From positions 62,001-126,000 of the forward strand of contig JAFXUS010000057.1 in NCBI GenBank assembly GCA_017535125.1: a stretch of DNA of 64,000 bases, read 5' to 3'. The notes below the pieces were generated by a model. It ran no database searches. It was not told the DNA's origin and saw nothing but the letters and a program-made list of their open reading frames with translations. A program made the position numbers and the translations under genes. Each line of letters opens with the position of its first letter. Within the stretch, counting starts at the first letter, position 1. Shown here piece after piece: positions 16,613 to 25,725 of the stretch. This DNA comes from Bacteroidales bacterium (lineage in GTDB: Bacteria > Bacteroidota > Bacteroidia > Bacteroidales > UBA932).

Positions 16613-17941
16613 TTATTCGTGCGTGGCGAGCCAGATCTTGGGCGTCATGCCCGTGACTTTCTTGAAAATGTTGTTGAAGGCGGAGGCGCTTGCGAATCCG
16701 CAGGCCTGCGCGACCTCGTTCTGCCGTGCGTTGCGGTGCCCGGCCAGGTATTGCTGGGCGAACTCGATGCGCAGGGTGTTGATCAGGTCCGGGAACGGCA
16801 TGTTGTAGGTGCCGTTGACGAGCCGGGAGATATAGGTCTTGTTGCTGCTCAACTTCTCGGAAACGCTCAGGAGCGTGATGCCGGGCTCCAGGTAGCCCTT
16901 CTGCCTGAAAATGTAGTCTTCGAAGCGGGACAGCAGGCTGTCGTCGTCCCAGGATGCGGACACGGCGGCGTGGATGCTGGCGGCGGGCGAATCGGCCTCT
17001 TCTTCCACCTGCCGGAAACTGTCCGTCGTCATGCGTTGGGCGATCAGCTGCTGGGCATTCCGGAGCACGTCGGGACTTGCGGAGTTCACCATGTCCGCGA
17101 GCATTTCCTCTTCGATTGCGGCCTGGGTGCGAGCGTCGAAATTGAAGCGGAAGGCGTATTTCATTTCCCGGAGGAAGATGGCGCGGCGGGCGCCGAAGAG
17201 GGCAATGTAGCTGAAAGCGAACACGCTGAGCATCTGCAAGAAAGAGAGCAGGATCGTGATCCAGGGCATCCTGGCTAGCGCTTCGCGCGAGAGGACGGCT
17301 TTGGCCAACAGGAAAATGAGCGTGAGGATGAGCGTGAAGTACTGGAGTTCCAGCACGCGGATCCGCTCTCCGGCGAAGAATCTGCGGACATGCCGCAGGC
17401 GGAGGTTATCCCAGTACATCAGGACGAGCATCTTGGCCACTTCGCCAAGCAACTCTATGAGAATGAACACCCGGAACAGCAGATTGGTCACCAGATAATA
17501 GGCATAGACGTCGCCGTCTCCCTCGCGCAGATCGATGTTGATCTGGCGGGAATAGATCGTCTCAAGATAATCCATGATCTTGGCGGGACCGGCCATGAAG
17601 ACGATGGCCAGGCCGGCCGAGAACAGGAAGGTGGGGAAGACGATCCAGAGGAGCTGACGCCAGTCGATGCTTTTTTCGGAGCGCAGGCGGGAGAGGTAGA
17701 TTCCGGCGAGCGGGAGGATGGCGGGCGTAACCAGCTGTGCCAGCAGGCTGGAAATCAACAACGTGGAGGACGGCGTCGCTGCATCGGTGTAGCAGGCGTC
17801 CGCGAAGAGATGGAGGCAGACGGCGGCCAGCAGGATGACGGTTGCTGCATACGTCCGGGCCCGGTTGGCCATCAGGGTATGGATGGCAATCCAGAACAGG
17901 CCTGCGGCCACGGGGAGAAATACCAGAAAACTCAGCAGCAT
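16613..17941 (-). CDS. Membrane-anchored AraC family transcriptional regulator
   Basis: 442 residues. About seven membrane segments fill residues 1-230, then a cytoplasmic linker, and an AraC-type double HTH at the C-terminus (about 350-442). The HTH has SVSEKLSSNKTYISRLVNGT and NEVAQACGFASASAFNNIFK followed by VTGMTPK. It would sense a membrane or envelope signal and act on DNA directly. It is divergent from the first histidine-kinase gene; the two -7 boxes are about 22 bases apart, so regulation may be shared. Ligand unknown. Confidence 0.85.
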   Translation of the reverse strand: MLLSFLVFLPVAAGLFWIAIHTLMANRARTYAATVILLAAVCLHLFADACYTDAATPSSTLLISSLLAQLVTPAILPLAGIYLSRLRSEKSIDWRQLLWIVFPTFLFSAGLAIVFMAGPAKIMDYLETIYSRQINIDLREGDGDVYAYYLVTNLLFRVFILIELLGEVAKMLVLMYWDNLRLRHVRRFFAGERIRVLELQYFTLILTLIFLLAKAVLSREALARMPWITILLSFLQMLSVFAFSYIALFGARRAIFLREMKYAFRFNFDARTQAAIEEEMLADMVNSASPDVLRNAQQLIAQRMTTDSFRQVEEEADSPAASIHAAVSASWDDDSLLSRFEDYIFRQKGYLEPGITLLSVSEKLSSNKTYISRLVNGTYNMPFPDLINTLRIEFAQQYLAGHRNARQNEVAQACGFASASAFNNIFKKVTGMTPKIWLATHE

Positions 17942-17958
17942 AGGTTATCAGTCGTTGA

Positions 17959-17966
17959 CAAATATA
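17959..17966 (-). promoter_or_regulatory. -7 promoter element TATATTTG for the AraC-type gene
   Basis: Minus-strand TAnnTTTG match 17 bases before the ATG at 17941. Confidence 0.6.
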
Positions 17967-17987
17967 GGAATAATAAATGAAAATCCG

Positions 17988-17995
17988 TATATTTG
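17988..17995 (+). promoter_or_regulatory. -7 promoter element TATATTTG for the first kinase gene
   Basis: A plus-strand match 5 bases before the GTG at 18001. It lies inside the longer in-frame ATG extension, which argues that the ATG at 17977 is not transcribed and that the GTG is the start. Confidence 0.6.
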
Positions 17996-18000
17996 GAGTC

Positions 18001-19989
18001 GTGAAGATTTTCGCGAAAGTCTTGCTGCTGCTTATTTTACCATCGGCATTTCTGCCGCTGGCGGCTCAGAACAACCCTTATGAAATAGATGATGTCTGCT
18101 ACGAGTGCCTCCGCCGGGCGGAGGACACGGTGGACGATCTGGACACGGACGATTTCGAACAGGCTAACGCGCGTCTGCTGGAGCAGGCCATCGTGCGACA
18201 TGACGAAAAGGCGCGGACGCTCTACTATGTTTTCGCCCTCCGGCGCCTTTGCCGGAAGGGGGAGATGGCTGCGCCGGAGCAGCGGAAGAAGGCCAATGAG
18301 GACGTGGACCTGGCTTTCGACGTGCTGCGGGACGTCTCGCGCGAGACGGGGCTGACGCAGTACTATTATTATTCCTACGACCTGGCACAGAACTACTATT
18401 TCACCACGCGGCAGGTCTCGCGGGCCTTTTCCCTGCTGGACAAGATGCTCGATGACTCCGAACAGGAAAACGACGAGTACGGCCAGTGGCAGGCCTTGCG
18501 TTTCCTGGCCCAGGTGTACCAGCAGCAGTCGGACATCCTGAATACCCGGCGCTATCTGAAGCAGTGCCTGAACCTGTATCATACGACCAAGGATCCGACG
18601 ATACGCAGACAGCCGGTGACGCGTATCTACTGCGACCTGGCCGATACCTACGATTTCCAGGACGATTCGAGCCGGATTAATTACAATATGGCGATCCAGG
18701 AGGCCCAGGCGCATCTGGACACGCTGCGATGCATGTATTATCAGGCGCAGATCGCCGCGTTCGACAAGCAGGTCGATGAGTATCAGGACAGGCGCGATTA
18801 CTGCCTGAACGACCCTGCTTTCCGCTCGTTCTTCCGGACCGGCCCGGAGATGTTCTCCTGCGTGGATGCGATCGTCCGGCACGAAAGGCCGGCCCAGGCG
18901 CTGCTCGACACCTTGTACCAGCCGCGGCAGCAGCAGTTCATCGGCCGGCTCGCGGCCGAATGGGGGATGCATGACCTCTCCCTGTACATGATGCGGAAGC
19001 GGTATGAGGATATGCAGTCCATCCTCTCCAATATCAATGACATGCGTCTCGAGGAGGCCTCCGGCCAATACGAAACCTACCGGCTGAACCGTCAGCTGCG
19101 CGAGAAGGACCAGGAAGTGGCGTTTGCAACGCGTCTGATAGCCATCCTGACCGTCATTATGCTGGTGGGTGCGCTTCTTTTCTCTCTGGTTCATATCCGC
19201 ATCTTGCGCCGCGAACGGGTGGCCGACGTGGAGCGGATCCGGGAGCTGAAGGAAGCCAATGACCGGGTCCAGCTGGCAAATGCCGCCAAGACGCGTTTCG
19301 TGCAGAACATGAGCCATGAAGTGCGGACCCCGCTTAATGCCATCGTGGGATTCTCGCAGTTGCTCACGCTTCCGGACGGTTCCTTCTCGGAGGAAGAAAA
19401 GACAGAATTCTCGGAGCATGTCGTCAACAATACCCAGATGCTGACGATGTTGCTGGATGATATCCTCAATACTTCGGCCATCGATTCCGGTAACTACCGC
19501 ATTACCTACGCGCCAGGTGAGATGCATTACATCGCGCGGGCGGCGATCAAGAGTGCCGAGCACAGGCTCAAACCGGGCGTAAAGATGTTTTATGCTCCGG
19601 AGTCTGAAGAACCGTTTACGTTCACGACGGATCCGCGTCGCGTGCAGCAGATTCTGATCAACCTGCTGACCAATGCCTGCAAGCATACGAAAGAAGGGCA
19701 GATCTGCCTGTCCAGCTCGCTTACGAAGCGGCCGGGCTACGTCAGCTATGCCGTCACGGACAGCGGGCCCGGCATCCCGGCGGACCAGGCGGAAAAGATT
19801 TTCGAGCGTTTTACCAAGCTGAACGAGTTCGTGCAGGGCACGGGCCTGGGTCTGAGTATTTGCCGGGACGTCGCCAACCGGATGGGCGCAGAAGTCTATC
19901 TGGACACGAGCTACACGGCAGGAGGCGCCCGTTTTATTCTGGATGTGCCGGTTGAACCGGAAGGAAAGGAAACAATAAAAACCGCATAA
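18001..19989 (+). CDS. Sensor histidine kinase with periplasmic TPR-like sensor domain (module 1)
   Basis: 662 residues from GTG. A signal peptide (VKIFAKVLLLLILPSAFLPLAAQ) precedes NPYEIDD. A helical TPR-like periplasmic domain of about 340 residues follows, with a membrane segment at about 376-400 and a coiled-coil. HisKA has phospho-acceptor His439 in MSHEVRTPLNAI. HATPase has the N box NLLTNACKH and G boxes DSGPGIP and GTGLGLSI. Two bases separate it from a stand-alone receiver gene, its likely partner. The start is set by the promoter box at 17988. A close paralogue lies at 21575. Confidence 0.9.
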   Translation: MKIFAKVLLLLILPSAFLPLAAQNNPYEIDDVCYECLRRAEDTVDDLDTDDFEQANARLLEQAIVRHDEKARTLYYVFALRRLCRKGEMAAPEQRKKANEDVDLAFDVLRDVSRETGLTQYYYYSYDLAQNYYFTTRQVSRAFSLLDKMLDDSEQENDEYGQWQALRFLAQVYQQQSDILNTRRYLKQCLNLYHTTKDPTIRRQPVTRIYCDLADTYDFQDDSSRINYNMAIQEAQAHLDTLRCMYYQAQIAAFDKQVDEYQDRRDYCLNDPAFRSFFRTGPEMFSCVDAIVRHERPAQALLDTLYQPRQQQFIGRLAAEWGMHDLSLYMMRKRYEDMQSILSNINDMRLEEASGQYETYRLNRQLREKDQEVAFATRLIAILTVIMLVGALLFSLVHIRILRRERVADVERIRELKEANDRVQLANAAKTRFVQNMSHEVRTPLNAIVGFSQLLTLPDGSFSEEEKTEFSEHVVNNTQMLTMLLDDILNTSAIDSGNYRITYAPGEMHYIARAAIKSAEHRLKPGVKMFYAPESEEPFTFTTDPRRVQQILINLLTNACKHTKEGQICLSSSLTKRPGYVSYAVTDSGPGIPADQAEKIFERFTKLNEFVQGTGLGLSICRDVANRMGAEVYLDTSYTAGGARFILDVPVEPEGKETIKTA

Positions 19990-19991
19990 TT

Positions 19992-20411
19992 ATGGCTCCT
20001 TTTTTCGAACAAGATCACGATTATTCGAGATTCAATGTCCTGGCGGTGGACGACATCCCGCTGAACTTGCTGCTCGTGAAGAAGATGCTGGTCGGGTTCA
20101 ATTTTGAATTCCGGACTGCGGACGGCGGCCAGCAGGCACTCGACGCCGTGGCCGAGAAGAGGCCGGACCTGATCCTGCTGGATCTGATGATGCCGGAGAT
20201 CGACGGATTCGAAGTGATCCGCCGGCTGCGTGCGGATCCCGCTACGGCGGATATCCAGATCGTCATCCTGTCCGCGCTCAACTCTGACGAGGATGTGGTG
20301 AAGGGCTTCGACGCAGGTGCGAACGACTTCATCATGAAGCCTATCATCATGGAGCGTCTGCTCAACTGCGTGTCTACGCAGCTGCAGATTATTGAAGCGA
20401 AAGGGAAATAG
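19992..20411 (+). CDS. Single-domain response regulator (module 1)
   Basis: 139 residues forming only a receiver domain: acidic pair Asp20/Asp21 (AVDDIPLN), phospho-acceptor Asp64 (LILLDLMMP), Ser94 and Lys116 (DFIMKPI). There is no output domain, so it must signal by protein contact or pass phosphate on. The N-terminal extension FFEQDHDYS is shared with the paralogue at 23568. It starts 2 bases after the kinase stop and is surely cotranscribed. It ends 11 bases from the convergent fimbrillin-like gene. Confidence 0.9.
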   Translation: MAPFFEQDHDYSRFNVLAVDDIPLNLLLVKKMLVGFNFEFRTADGGQQALDAVAEKRPDLILLDLMMPEIDGFEVIRRLRADPATADIQIVILSALNSDEDVVKGFDAGANDFIMKPIIMERLLNCVSTQLQIIEAKGK

Positions 20412-20422
20412 CCGCTACGACG

Positions 20423-21508
20423 CTAGAAAGTGTCGTTGTTCTCGTAGATCTTTGTCTCCCAATCACTGACAGAGGGGGCGAAGGTGATCGTATGATACAC
20501 GGAACTCAGATCCAATCCGATGTGGAAGGTGTACTGCCTGCCGTAGATGAATTCGTTGTTCGGCAACAGGCCGTATAGCATGTACTTGGCGACCTGGTTT
20601 TCCAGCGGCCCATAATAGAAACCGTTGTACGTGAATCCCTCGACGTCGAACACCACCTCCACGCACTGCTTGCCGACCAGGATTTCGTCCGGGATGGAAT
20701 AGTAGCGGTGGCTGTTCATCATGCGGTCCTCCAGCGTGTCGAAGCCGACGAATTTCTCGTTCTTGCTGCCCACGCCCACTTTGGCGTCCCCGTCGAAGAC
20801 GACGATGTTACGGTAGTAACCCTGCCGCTGCCAGGTGCCGTTGCCTTTGTCCATGTCGTTGATGAACACGCCGGCACAAGCGACGTAGGTGGCCGTAAGC
20901 TTGCGTAAGTGAATCAGCCCCTGGAGCTCCTCTTTCGGCGTGACGTCACAAATCTTGTAGCCGATATCGTTGGTGATGTGCTGGAAGACGAGCGGGACCA
21001 TGTTGAGCTGGTCGATGGCTTTCTGGGTCGTTTTGGAGATGAGCGGTCCGGCATCCGTCTCCGTGGCGGAGTACAGGATGCTGTACGTGGTCAGGTCCTC
21101 GCCGTAATCCAGATGGCCGACATGGGGATAGTAGGCACTGAAACTGATCTTGTTGGCGGAATCCCAGAGATAGTTGTCAAATGACCCGTGGTACTGACCG
21201 GATGCATCCTGGTACACGGTGGCGTTGTCGATGACGAGCTTGTGGTGTTCGGGGTCCACACCGACCAGGCCGAAGGGGATGTCCGGATTCAGGGTAGCCG
21301 GCATACTGCCTTCGTCATAGAAGCTGTCCGAATCTGCTTTCGTGACACCCTGGCCTGAGCGGGTCACAACCTTGCCGTCGCGTGTGATGAGTACGTCGAA
21401 GTTGATTTTCTGCTGGGCGGGCGTGACATCATTGTCATCGAGTTTGAGGCATGCGCTAAGCAGTACCGGAGCGGCACAGGCAAGCAGAATGTGCAAAGCT
21501 TTTCTCAT
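20423..21508 (-). CDS. Fimbrillin-like (Mfa-type) surface lipoprotein
   Basis: 361 residues with an SPII signal ending LLSAC (Cys20), then acidic LKLDDND. The pattern KVVTRSGQGVTKADS early in the mature part and WDSANKISFSAYYPHVG fits Mfa-like fimbrillin family proteins, which form surface fimbriae or act as anchors. The start at 21508 is chosen for the signal peptide; an ATG 18 bases upstream is possible. It lies between two kinase/receiver pairs, with its promoter divergent from module 2. No tip or assembly genes are next to it. Confidence 0.75.
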   Translation of the reverse strand: MRKALHILLACAAPVLLSACLKLDDNDVTPAQQKINFDVLITRDGKVVTRSGQGVTKADSDSFYDEGSMPATLNPDIPFGLVGVDPEHHKLVIDNATVYQDASGQYHGSFDNYLWDSANKISFSAYYPHVGHLDYGEDLTTYSILYSATETDAGPLISKTTQKAIDQLNMVPLVFQHITNDIGYKICDVTPKEELQGLIHLRKLTATYVACAGVFINDMDKGNGTWQRQGYYRNIVVFDGDAKVGVGSKNEKFVGFDTLEDRMMNSHRYYSIPDEILVGKQCVEVVFDVEGFTYNGFYYGPLENQVAKYMLYGLLPNNEFIYGRQYTFHIGLDLSSVYHTITFAPSVSDWETKIYENNDTF

Positions 21509-21528
21509 GTGGTAGTAAGTCGACACTT

Positions 21529-21536
21529 CAAATATA
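21529..21536 (-). promoter_or_regulatory. -7 promoter element TATATTTG for the fimbrillin-like gene
   Basis: Minus-strand TAnnTTTG match about 20 bases before the ATG at 21508, back to back with the module 2 promoter. Confidence 0.6.
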
Positions 21537-21548
21537 GAAAAAAATGAT

Positions 21549-21556
21549 TAACTTTG
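21549..21556 (+). promoter_or_regulatory. -7 promoter element TAACTTTG for kinase module 2
   Basis: Plus-strand TAnnTTTG match 18 bases before the ATG at 21575. Confidence 0.55.
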
Positions 21557-21574
21557 AAAGATGATTGATTGATA

Positions 21575-23563
21575 ATGAAGAATTTCCTTGTCTCAGTTAT
21601 TTTTTGGGTATTTGCGACCATCCTGCCGATGGCCGCGCAGACCAACCCGTATGAGATTGACGACGAGTGCTATAAGTATTTCTGTGAAACGGAGTTGCTG
21701 GTCGGGAAACCCGGTTTCGAAGAGAGCGCCGCAGCCCTGCTCCGTTCTGCGATAACCAGGAGCGACACGAAGGCGCAGACCTTGTATTATGTAGAGCGCC
21801 TCAAGCACATTTCGCGGAGCGTGCCGTCGAAACGACCACCCTCGCCCCAGGACGAGGCCAAGGTGGTTGCCGCCTTCGACGACCTCAAGCAGGTGGCCAA
21901 CCAGTTCGGATATCCGCAGTATTTCTACTACGCTTACGAAATCCTCCAGAATTTTTATTACAACCGCGGTCTGCCGTTGCGTACGGTCGAGCTGGTGCAG
22001 GAGATGCATGAGATCGCTTCGGAGCGGAAGGACGCCTACGGACTCTGGATGGGGCACCGCTACATGGTCTCGCTTTATGTGGCGCAGGGTGATTACATCA
22101 CGGCCAAACACTATATCCTGGAATCGCTGAAGATTTACGAGTCGAGCACGGATCCCGTCCTGCGCAGACAGAGCGTGGCCCGGCTGTATTGCGATTTGTC
22201 GGATACCTATCTCATCGGAGACGATTCGGTGCGGATTAACGTGGATAAAGCCCTTAAGAATTCCAAGCAACACCTGGATACCCTCCGCTGCGAATACCAC
22301 CTGGCCAAGATCGCTGCATACGAGAAGAAAGTCCAGGAATATCACCAGCACCGGGATTATTGCCTGCAGGATCCGTCCCTTCCATCCATCAGCACGACGG
22401 CCGAGCGCTTGTTCGGAACGCTGGATGCCATCATCGGAGGGACGTTCGACGTCGACGCGGTGAACGCGCTGTCGTTCTCCCGTATCCGCGAAGTCAAGTA
22501 CATCGCCAACGTGGCCGAAGTCTATGGCTACAAGGACCAGGCTTTTGAAATTGAGCGTCTGCTGGTGCGTAAGTTCGAGCAGCTGTTCGCGGAAAGCAAC
22601 CAGTCCAAGATCACGGAACTGGACGCCCGGCTGGGAAATACGAGGCTGTCTGTCCAGTTGGCCGACAAGACCAAGGAAGTGCTCAATATCACCCGGCTTG
22701 TGGCCGTACTGCTGGCTGTCATTCTGGTAATTGCCTTGTCGTTCTTCCTGTTCTATATCCGCAACCTCAATCAGGCGAAGGAGCAGGATGAGAGGCGGAT
22801 CGCTGAATTGAAGGATGCCAACGAGAAAGTTCAGCTGGCCAATGCCGCCAAGACGCGTTTCGTGCAGAACATGAGCCACGAGGTACGTACGCCGCTCAAC
22901 GCTATCGTGGGCTTCTCACAGTTGCTGTCGCTTCCGGACGGATCGTTCACCGAGAATGAAAAGAGCGAATTCTCCAACCATATTGTCAACAATACCAATA
23001 TGCTGACGATGCTGCTGGATGATATCCTCAGCGCGTCCGCGATGGACTCCGGCAGTTATCAGATCAATTATGAGGACGGAGAGGTGCACAACATCGCCCA
23101 GTCGGCCATCAATAGTGCGGAGCATCGCCTGCAGCCGGGCGTACGCCTGTATTACGCTCCGGAGTCGGAGGAGCCGATCGTGTTCCGGGTTGATCCCCGC
23201 CGGGCACAGCAGATTCTGATCAACTTGCTGACCAACGCCTGCAAGCATACGATGGAAGGGGAAATCTGCCTGACGAGCTCGCTGACCAGCCGTCCCGGTT
23301 TCGTGAGCTATGCCGTCACGGACACGGGTACGGGCGTGCCGCCGGAACAGGCGGAGCAGATTTTTACCCGCTTCACCAAACTGAATGAATTCACGCAGGG
23401 CTCAGGCCTGGGCCTGAGTATCTGCCGCGAGATTGCCGGGCGGATGGGCGCGAGCGTCTATCTGGATACAAGTTATACGGCGGGTGGCGCCCGTTTCGTG
23501 CTGGAACTGCCGTTGCACCCGGATGAACAAAAAAAACAAGTGGAACAAACTAATACTGAATAG
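21575..23563 (+). CDS. Sensor histidine kinase with periplasmic TPR-like sensor domain (module 2)
   Basis: 662 residues, a full-length paralogue of the kinase at 18001. It has a signal peptide (MKNFLVSVIFWVFATILP), NPYEIDDECY, a TPR-like periplasmic domain, a membrane segment at about 371-398, HisKA with His435 in MSHEVRTPLNAI, and HATPase boxes NLLTNACKH, DTGTGVP and GSGLGLSI. The kinase half is nearly the same as in module 1, while the periplasmic half has diverged, which suggests different signals. The receiver gene follows 4 bases later. Confidence 0.9.
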   Translation: MKNFLVSVIFWVFATILPMAAQTNPYEIDDECYKYFCETELLVGKPGFEESAAALLRSAITRSDTKAQTLYYVERLKHISRSVPSKRPPSPQDEAKVVAAFDDLKQVANQFGYPQYFYYAYEILQNFYYNRGLPLRTVELVQEMHEIASERKDAYGLWMGHRYMVSLYVAQGDYITAKHYILESLKIYESSTDPVLRRQSVARLYCDLSDTYLIGDDSVRINVDKALKNSKQHLDTLRCEYHLAKIAAYEKKVQEYHQHRDYCLQDPSLPSISTTAERLFGTLDAIIGGTFDVDAVNALSFSRIREVKYIANVAEVYGYKDQAFEIERLLVRKFEQLFAESNQSKITELDARLGNTRLSVQLADKTKEVLNITRLVAVLLAVILVIALSFFLFYIRNLNQAKEQDERRIAELKDANEKVQLANAAKTRFVQNMSHEVRTPLNAIVGFSQLLSLPDGSFTENEKSEFSNHIVNNTNMLTMLLDDILSASAMDSGSYQINYEDGEVHNIAQSAINSAEHRLQPGVRLYYAPESEEPIVFRVDPRRAQQILINLLTNACKHTMEGEICLTSSLTSRPGFVSYAVTDTGTGVPPEQAEQIFTRFTKLNEFTQGSGLGLSICREIAGRMGASVYLDTSYTAGGARFVLELPLHPDEQKKQVEQTNTE

Positions 23564-23567
23564 AACT

Positions 23568-23987
23568 ATGATTCCGTTTTACGATCAAGATCACGATTAT
23601 TCGAAGTACAATGTCCTGGCCGTGGATGACATTCCGTTGAATCTGCTGCTGGTGCAGAAGATGCTTGCCCGCTTCAATTTCACGCTGCGGACGGCTTCCA
23701 ACGGCCAGCAGGCGCTGGATGCCGTGGCTGCACAGAAGCCGGATTTGATCTTGCTGGACTTGATGATGCCGGGTATTGACGGATTCGAAGTGATCCGCCG
23801 CCTGCGTGCGAATCCCGACACGGCGGATATCCAGATCATCATCCTGTCGGCGCTCAACTCCAACGAGGATGTCGTGAAAGGATTCAGTATGGGAGCGAAC
23901 GACTTCATCATGAAGCCGATCATCCTGGAGAAGCTGCTCAGCTGCGTGGTGACGCAGATGCAGCTTGTCGAAGCCAAGAACCGCTAA
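23568..23987 (+). CDS. Single-domain response regulator (module 2)
   Basis: 139 residues, receiver domain only, with Asp20/Asp21, phospho-acceptor Asp64 and Lys116 at the same positions as in module 1. The start at 23568 aligns with the paralogue (MIPFYDQDHDYS); a longer open frame upstream runs through the kinase gene in another frame and is not real. Its TAA directly abuts the stop codon of the convergent gene at 23988, with no base between. Confidence 0.9.
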   Translation: MIPFYDQDHDYSKYNVLAVDDIPLNLLLVQKMLARFNFTLRTASNGQQALDAVAAQKPDLILLDLMMPGIDGFEVIRRLRANPDTADIQIIILSALNSNEDVVKGFSMGANDFIMKPIILEKLLSCVVTQMQLVEAKNR

Positions 23988-24413
23988 TTAAATGTGGCCA
24001 CCTCCGGTCTGACGGAGGTCCTCGTCCACCTTGTTTTTCTCGTTGAGAAGCAGGGTCAGGAGCCAGTCCTTCTGCTCCGTCGACAAGCCCAGGTCGCGGC
24101 AGGCCGATTCGTACCGGTTGATGACGGCCTCCTGATAGCGATGGTACATCATGGATTTCCGGGTCTCCTCCTCGATGGCTTCGTGCTCGATCTCGTAGCT
24201 TTCCATGTAGTAATTCTTGTACACCTTCTCCGAGGAATAGTGGACGCAATAGAAGAACAGTCCTGACACCAGGATGATGATACCCAGGATGCCCAGGACC
24301 AGGGGGACGCGCTGGATCAGGCCCAGCATGCCCAGCGTGCCGCCGGCAAGGAAGAATACCGGGGCCAGGAGTTCTTGCTTATGGTATTTGATGAGGGAAC
24401 GGATCTTTTTCAT
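23988..24413 (-). CDS. Small membrane protein of unknown function
   Basis: 141 residues. Two membrane segments lie at about 15-55 (ELLAPVFFLAGGTLGMLGLI and VLGILGIIILVSGLFFYCVH), followed by a charged helical cytoplasmic tail with EQKDWLLTLLLNEKNKVDED. No family is recognised. Its ATG overlaps the TGA of the TPR gene (ATGA), so it is translationally coupled to it and ends the parE operon. The pairing suggests that it works with the TPR membrane protein. Confidence 0.7.
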   Translation of the reverse strand: MKKIRSLIKYHKQELLAPVFFLAGGTLGMLGLIQRVPLVLGILGIIILVSGLFFYCVHYSSEKVYKNYYMESYEIEHEAIEEETRKSMMYHRYQEAVINRYESACRDLGLSTEQKDWLLTLLLNEKNKVDEDLRQTGGGHI

Positions 24414-25723
24414 AAGCGGAGGGTGTTGGATTGACGGTTCTGCAGGATTCTCAGTCGGACTGTATTCTCAGCTTCCTTGGCATCGAGCGCCTGGTGGTAG
24501 GCACGGCGCGCCTGAAGCATCTGGTTGTTCTTTTTCTTCATTTCCTCCAGGTTCTCGCGAAGCTGCCACTGCGACACCAGGATGGACAGGAAAGCGATGG
24601 CGAACATGACGAGGAAACCGATCAGGATGGTGGTCTGGTTCGCGTTCTTGAGCCGTTCGGCTTCTTCCCGGAGCCGGGCGTTGTTCATTTCGGCGTCGAG
24701 GATGGCCATGTCTTCGTTCTGCACCCGGATATAGATGGAGTCTTTTTCGACCATCAGGCTGGAGAGCTCATGGTAGGCGGGAGCGAATTTCCCCCAGGCA
24801 GCGTAGATGTTCTGCCGCTTGTCCAGACGCTTGCGCGCCGTCCCCAGTGAATCCGCCTTGACAAGCGCCTGCTCGAACAGGCCGCGCGACTGGAGATAAG
24901 CGACGTCCATCTCGTAGCGGTCCTCATTTTCCGCCTGCATCTTGTAGAGCGGGTCGGAGATGAGCTGGTCGTAGAGCTGCCAGAATGCCTCCCAGTCTTC
25001 CTGGGCATAATGGATATAGGCACGGGTCATCCGGGTCTTGATACGCAGGGAAGGGAAGAATTCCTGGTACTCTTCGGCCATGGCGCAATGCAGTTCAGCC
25101 TGCGGGAAATCCTTCAGTTTGATATACTCCTGGGCAATCAGGATGTGGAGGTTGGGCAGTTCCTGCTCTGCACGCGCTTCCCGGCAATAATCGGCGGCTT
25201 GCGTGAAGTTCCGGATGGCGAGGTGGGAATTGGTACGGTAGCTTTGGATCAGGCCCACGATGCGGTGGGCGTACATCCGGCCGGCGGCACTGCCTTCAGC
25301 GGACGCGAGGCGTTCCATTGCCCGCGCCTCGAGCATGGCGTCGGAGACGCGACCGATGTGGATCAGGAACTGGCAGTATTCGTGGAGGGTGGCATAGTAG
25401 AAACTGCGCGCCTCCTGGCGTTCCGAGAGCAGTTCCTTGATTTCGGCCACGGCTTCATCCATCCGCGCATAGTCTCCCTGTGCGAAGCGCACGGGATATT
25501 CGAGCGACAAGCCGAGGCACTTGTATTTGTAGTTCCCGGCGGCAACGCCTGCCTGGTAGAGCGAGTCTGCGAGGACGAGATTCTCCGCGTCGTATTCCTG
25601 CATGTGCCCCCAGGCGTAGCGCTGGAAGGTCGCGTCGTCTACATTGAGCCGGTTGACGACCTGGGCGCCCGCAAGCCCAGCGGCTGTGAGCAGAATCAGC
25701 AGGAAGGAAACGAGGCGTCGCAT
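24410..25723 (-). CDS. TPR-like membrane protein resembling a kinase-less sensor
   Basis: 437 residues with an SPI signal (MRRLVSFLLILLTAAGLAGA). About 330 residues of helical TPR-like repeats follow, then a membrane segment at about 365-387 (TILIGFLVMFAIAFLSILVS) and a coiled-coil tail. This is the order seen in the two histidine kinases to its left, but no HisKA or HATPase follows. The start at 25723 is set by the signal peptide and by the ABC gene stop 2 bases upstream; the longer frame is inside the ABC gene. It could be a decoy, partner or relic of the kinase family (inference). Confidence 0.75.
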   Translation of the reverse strand: MRRLVSFLLILLTAAGLAGAQVVNRLNVDDATFQRYAWGHMQEYDAENLVLADSLYQAGVAAGNYKYKCLGLSLEYPVRFAQGDYARMDEAVAEIKELLSERQEARSFYYATLHEYCQFLIHIGRVSDAMLEARAMERLASAEGSAAGRMYAHRIVGLIQSYRTNSHLAIRNFTQAADYCREARAEQELPNLHILIAQEYIKLKDFPQAELHCAMAEEYQEFFPSLRIKTRMTRAYIHYAQEDWEAFWQLYDQLISDPLYKMQAENEDRYEMDVAYLQSRGLFEQALVKADSLGTARKRLDKRQNIYAAWGKFAPAYHELSSLMVEKDSIYIRVQNEDMAILDAEMNNARLREEAERLKNANQTTILIGFLVMFAIAFLSILVSQWQLRENLEEMKKKNNQMLQARRAYHQALDAKEAENTVRLRILQNRQSNTLRL

Positions 25724-25725
25724 GG

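Noticed and set aside
17977..18000. ATG start for the first histidine kinase
   Set aside because: The -7 box lies inside this stretch and the signal peptide begins at the GTG at 18001.
18037..19686. Minus-strand 549-codon frame opposite the first kinase
   Set aside because: It is the complement of conserved kinase motifs, with a similar shadow opposite the second kinase.
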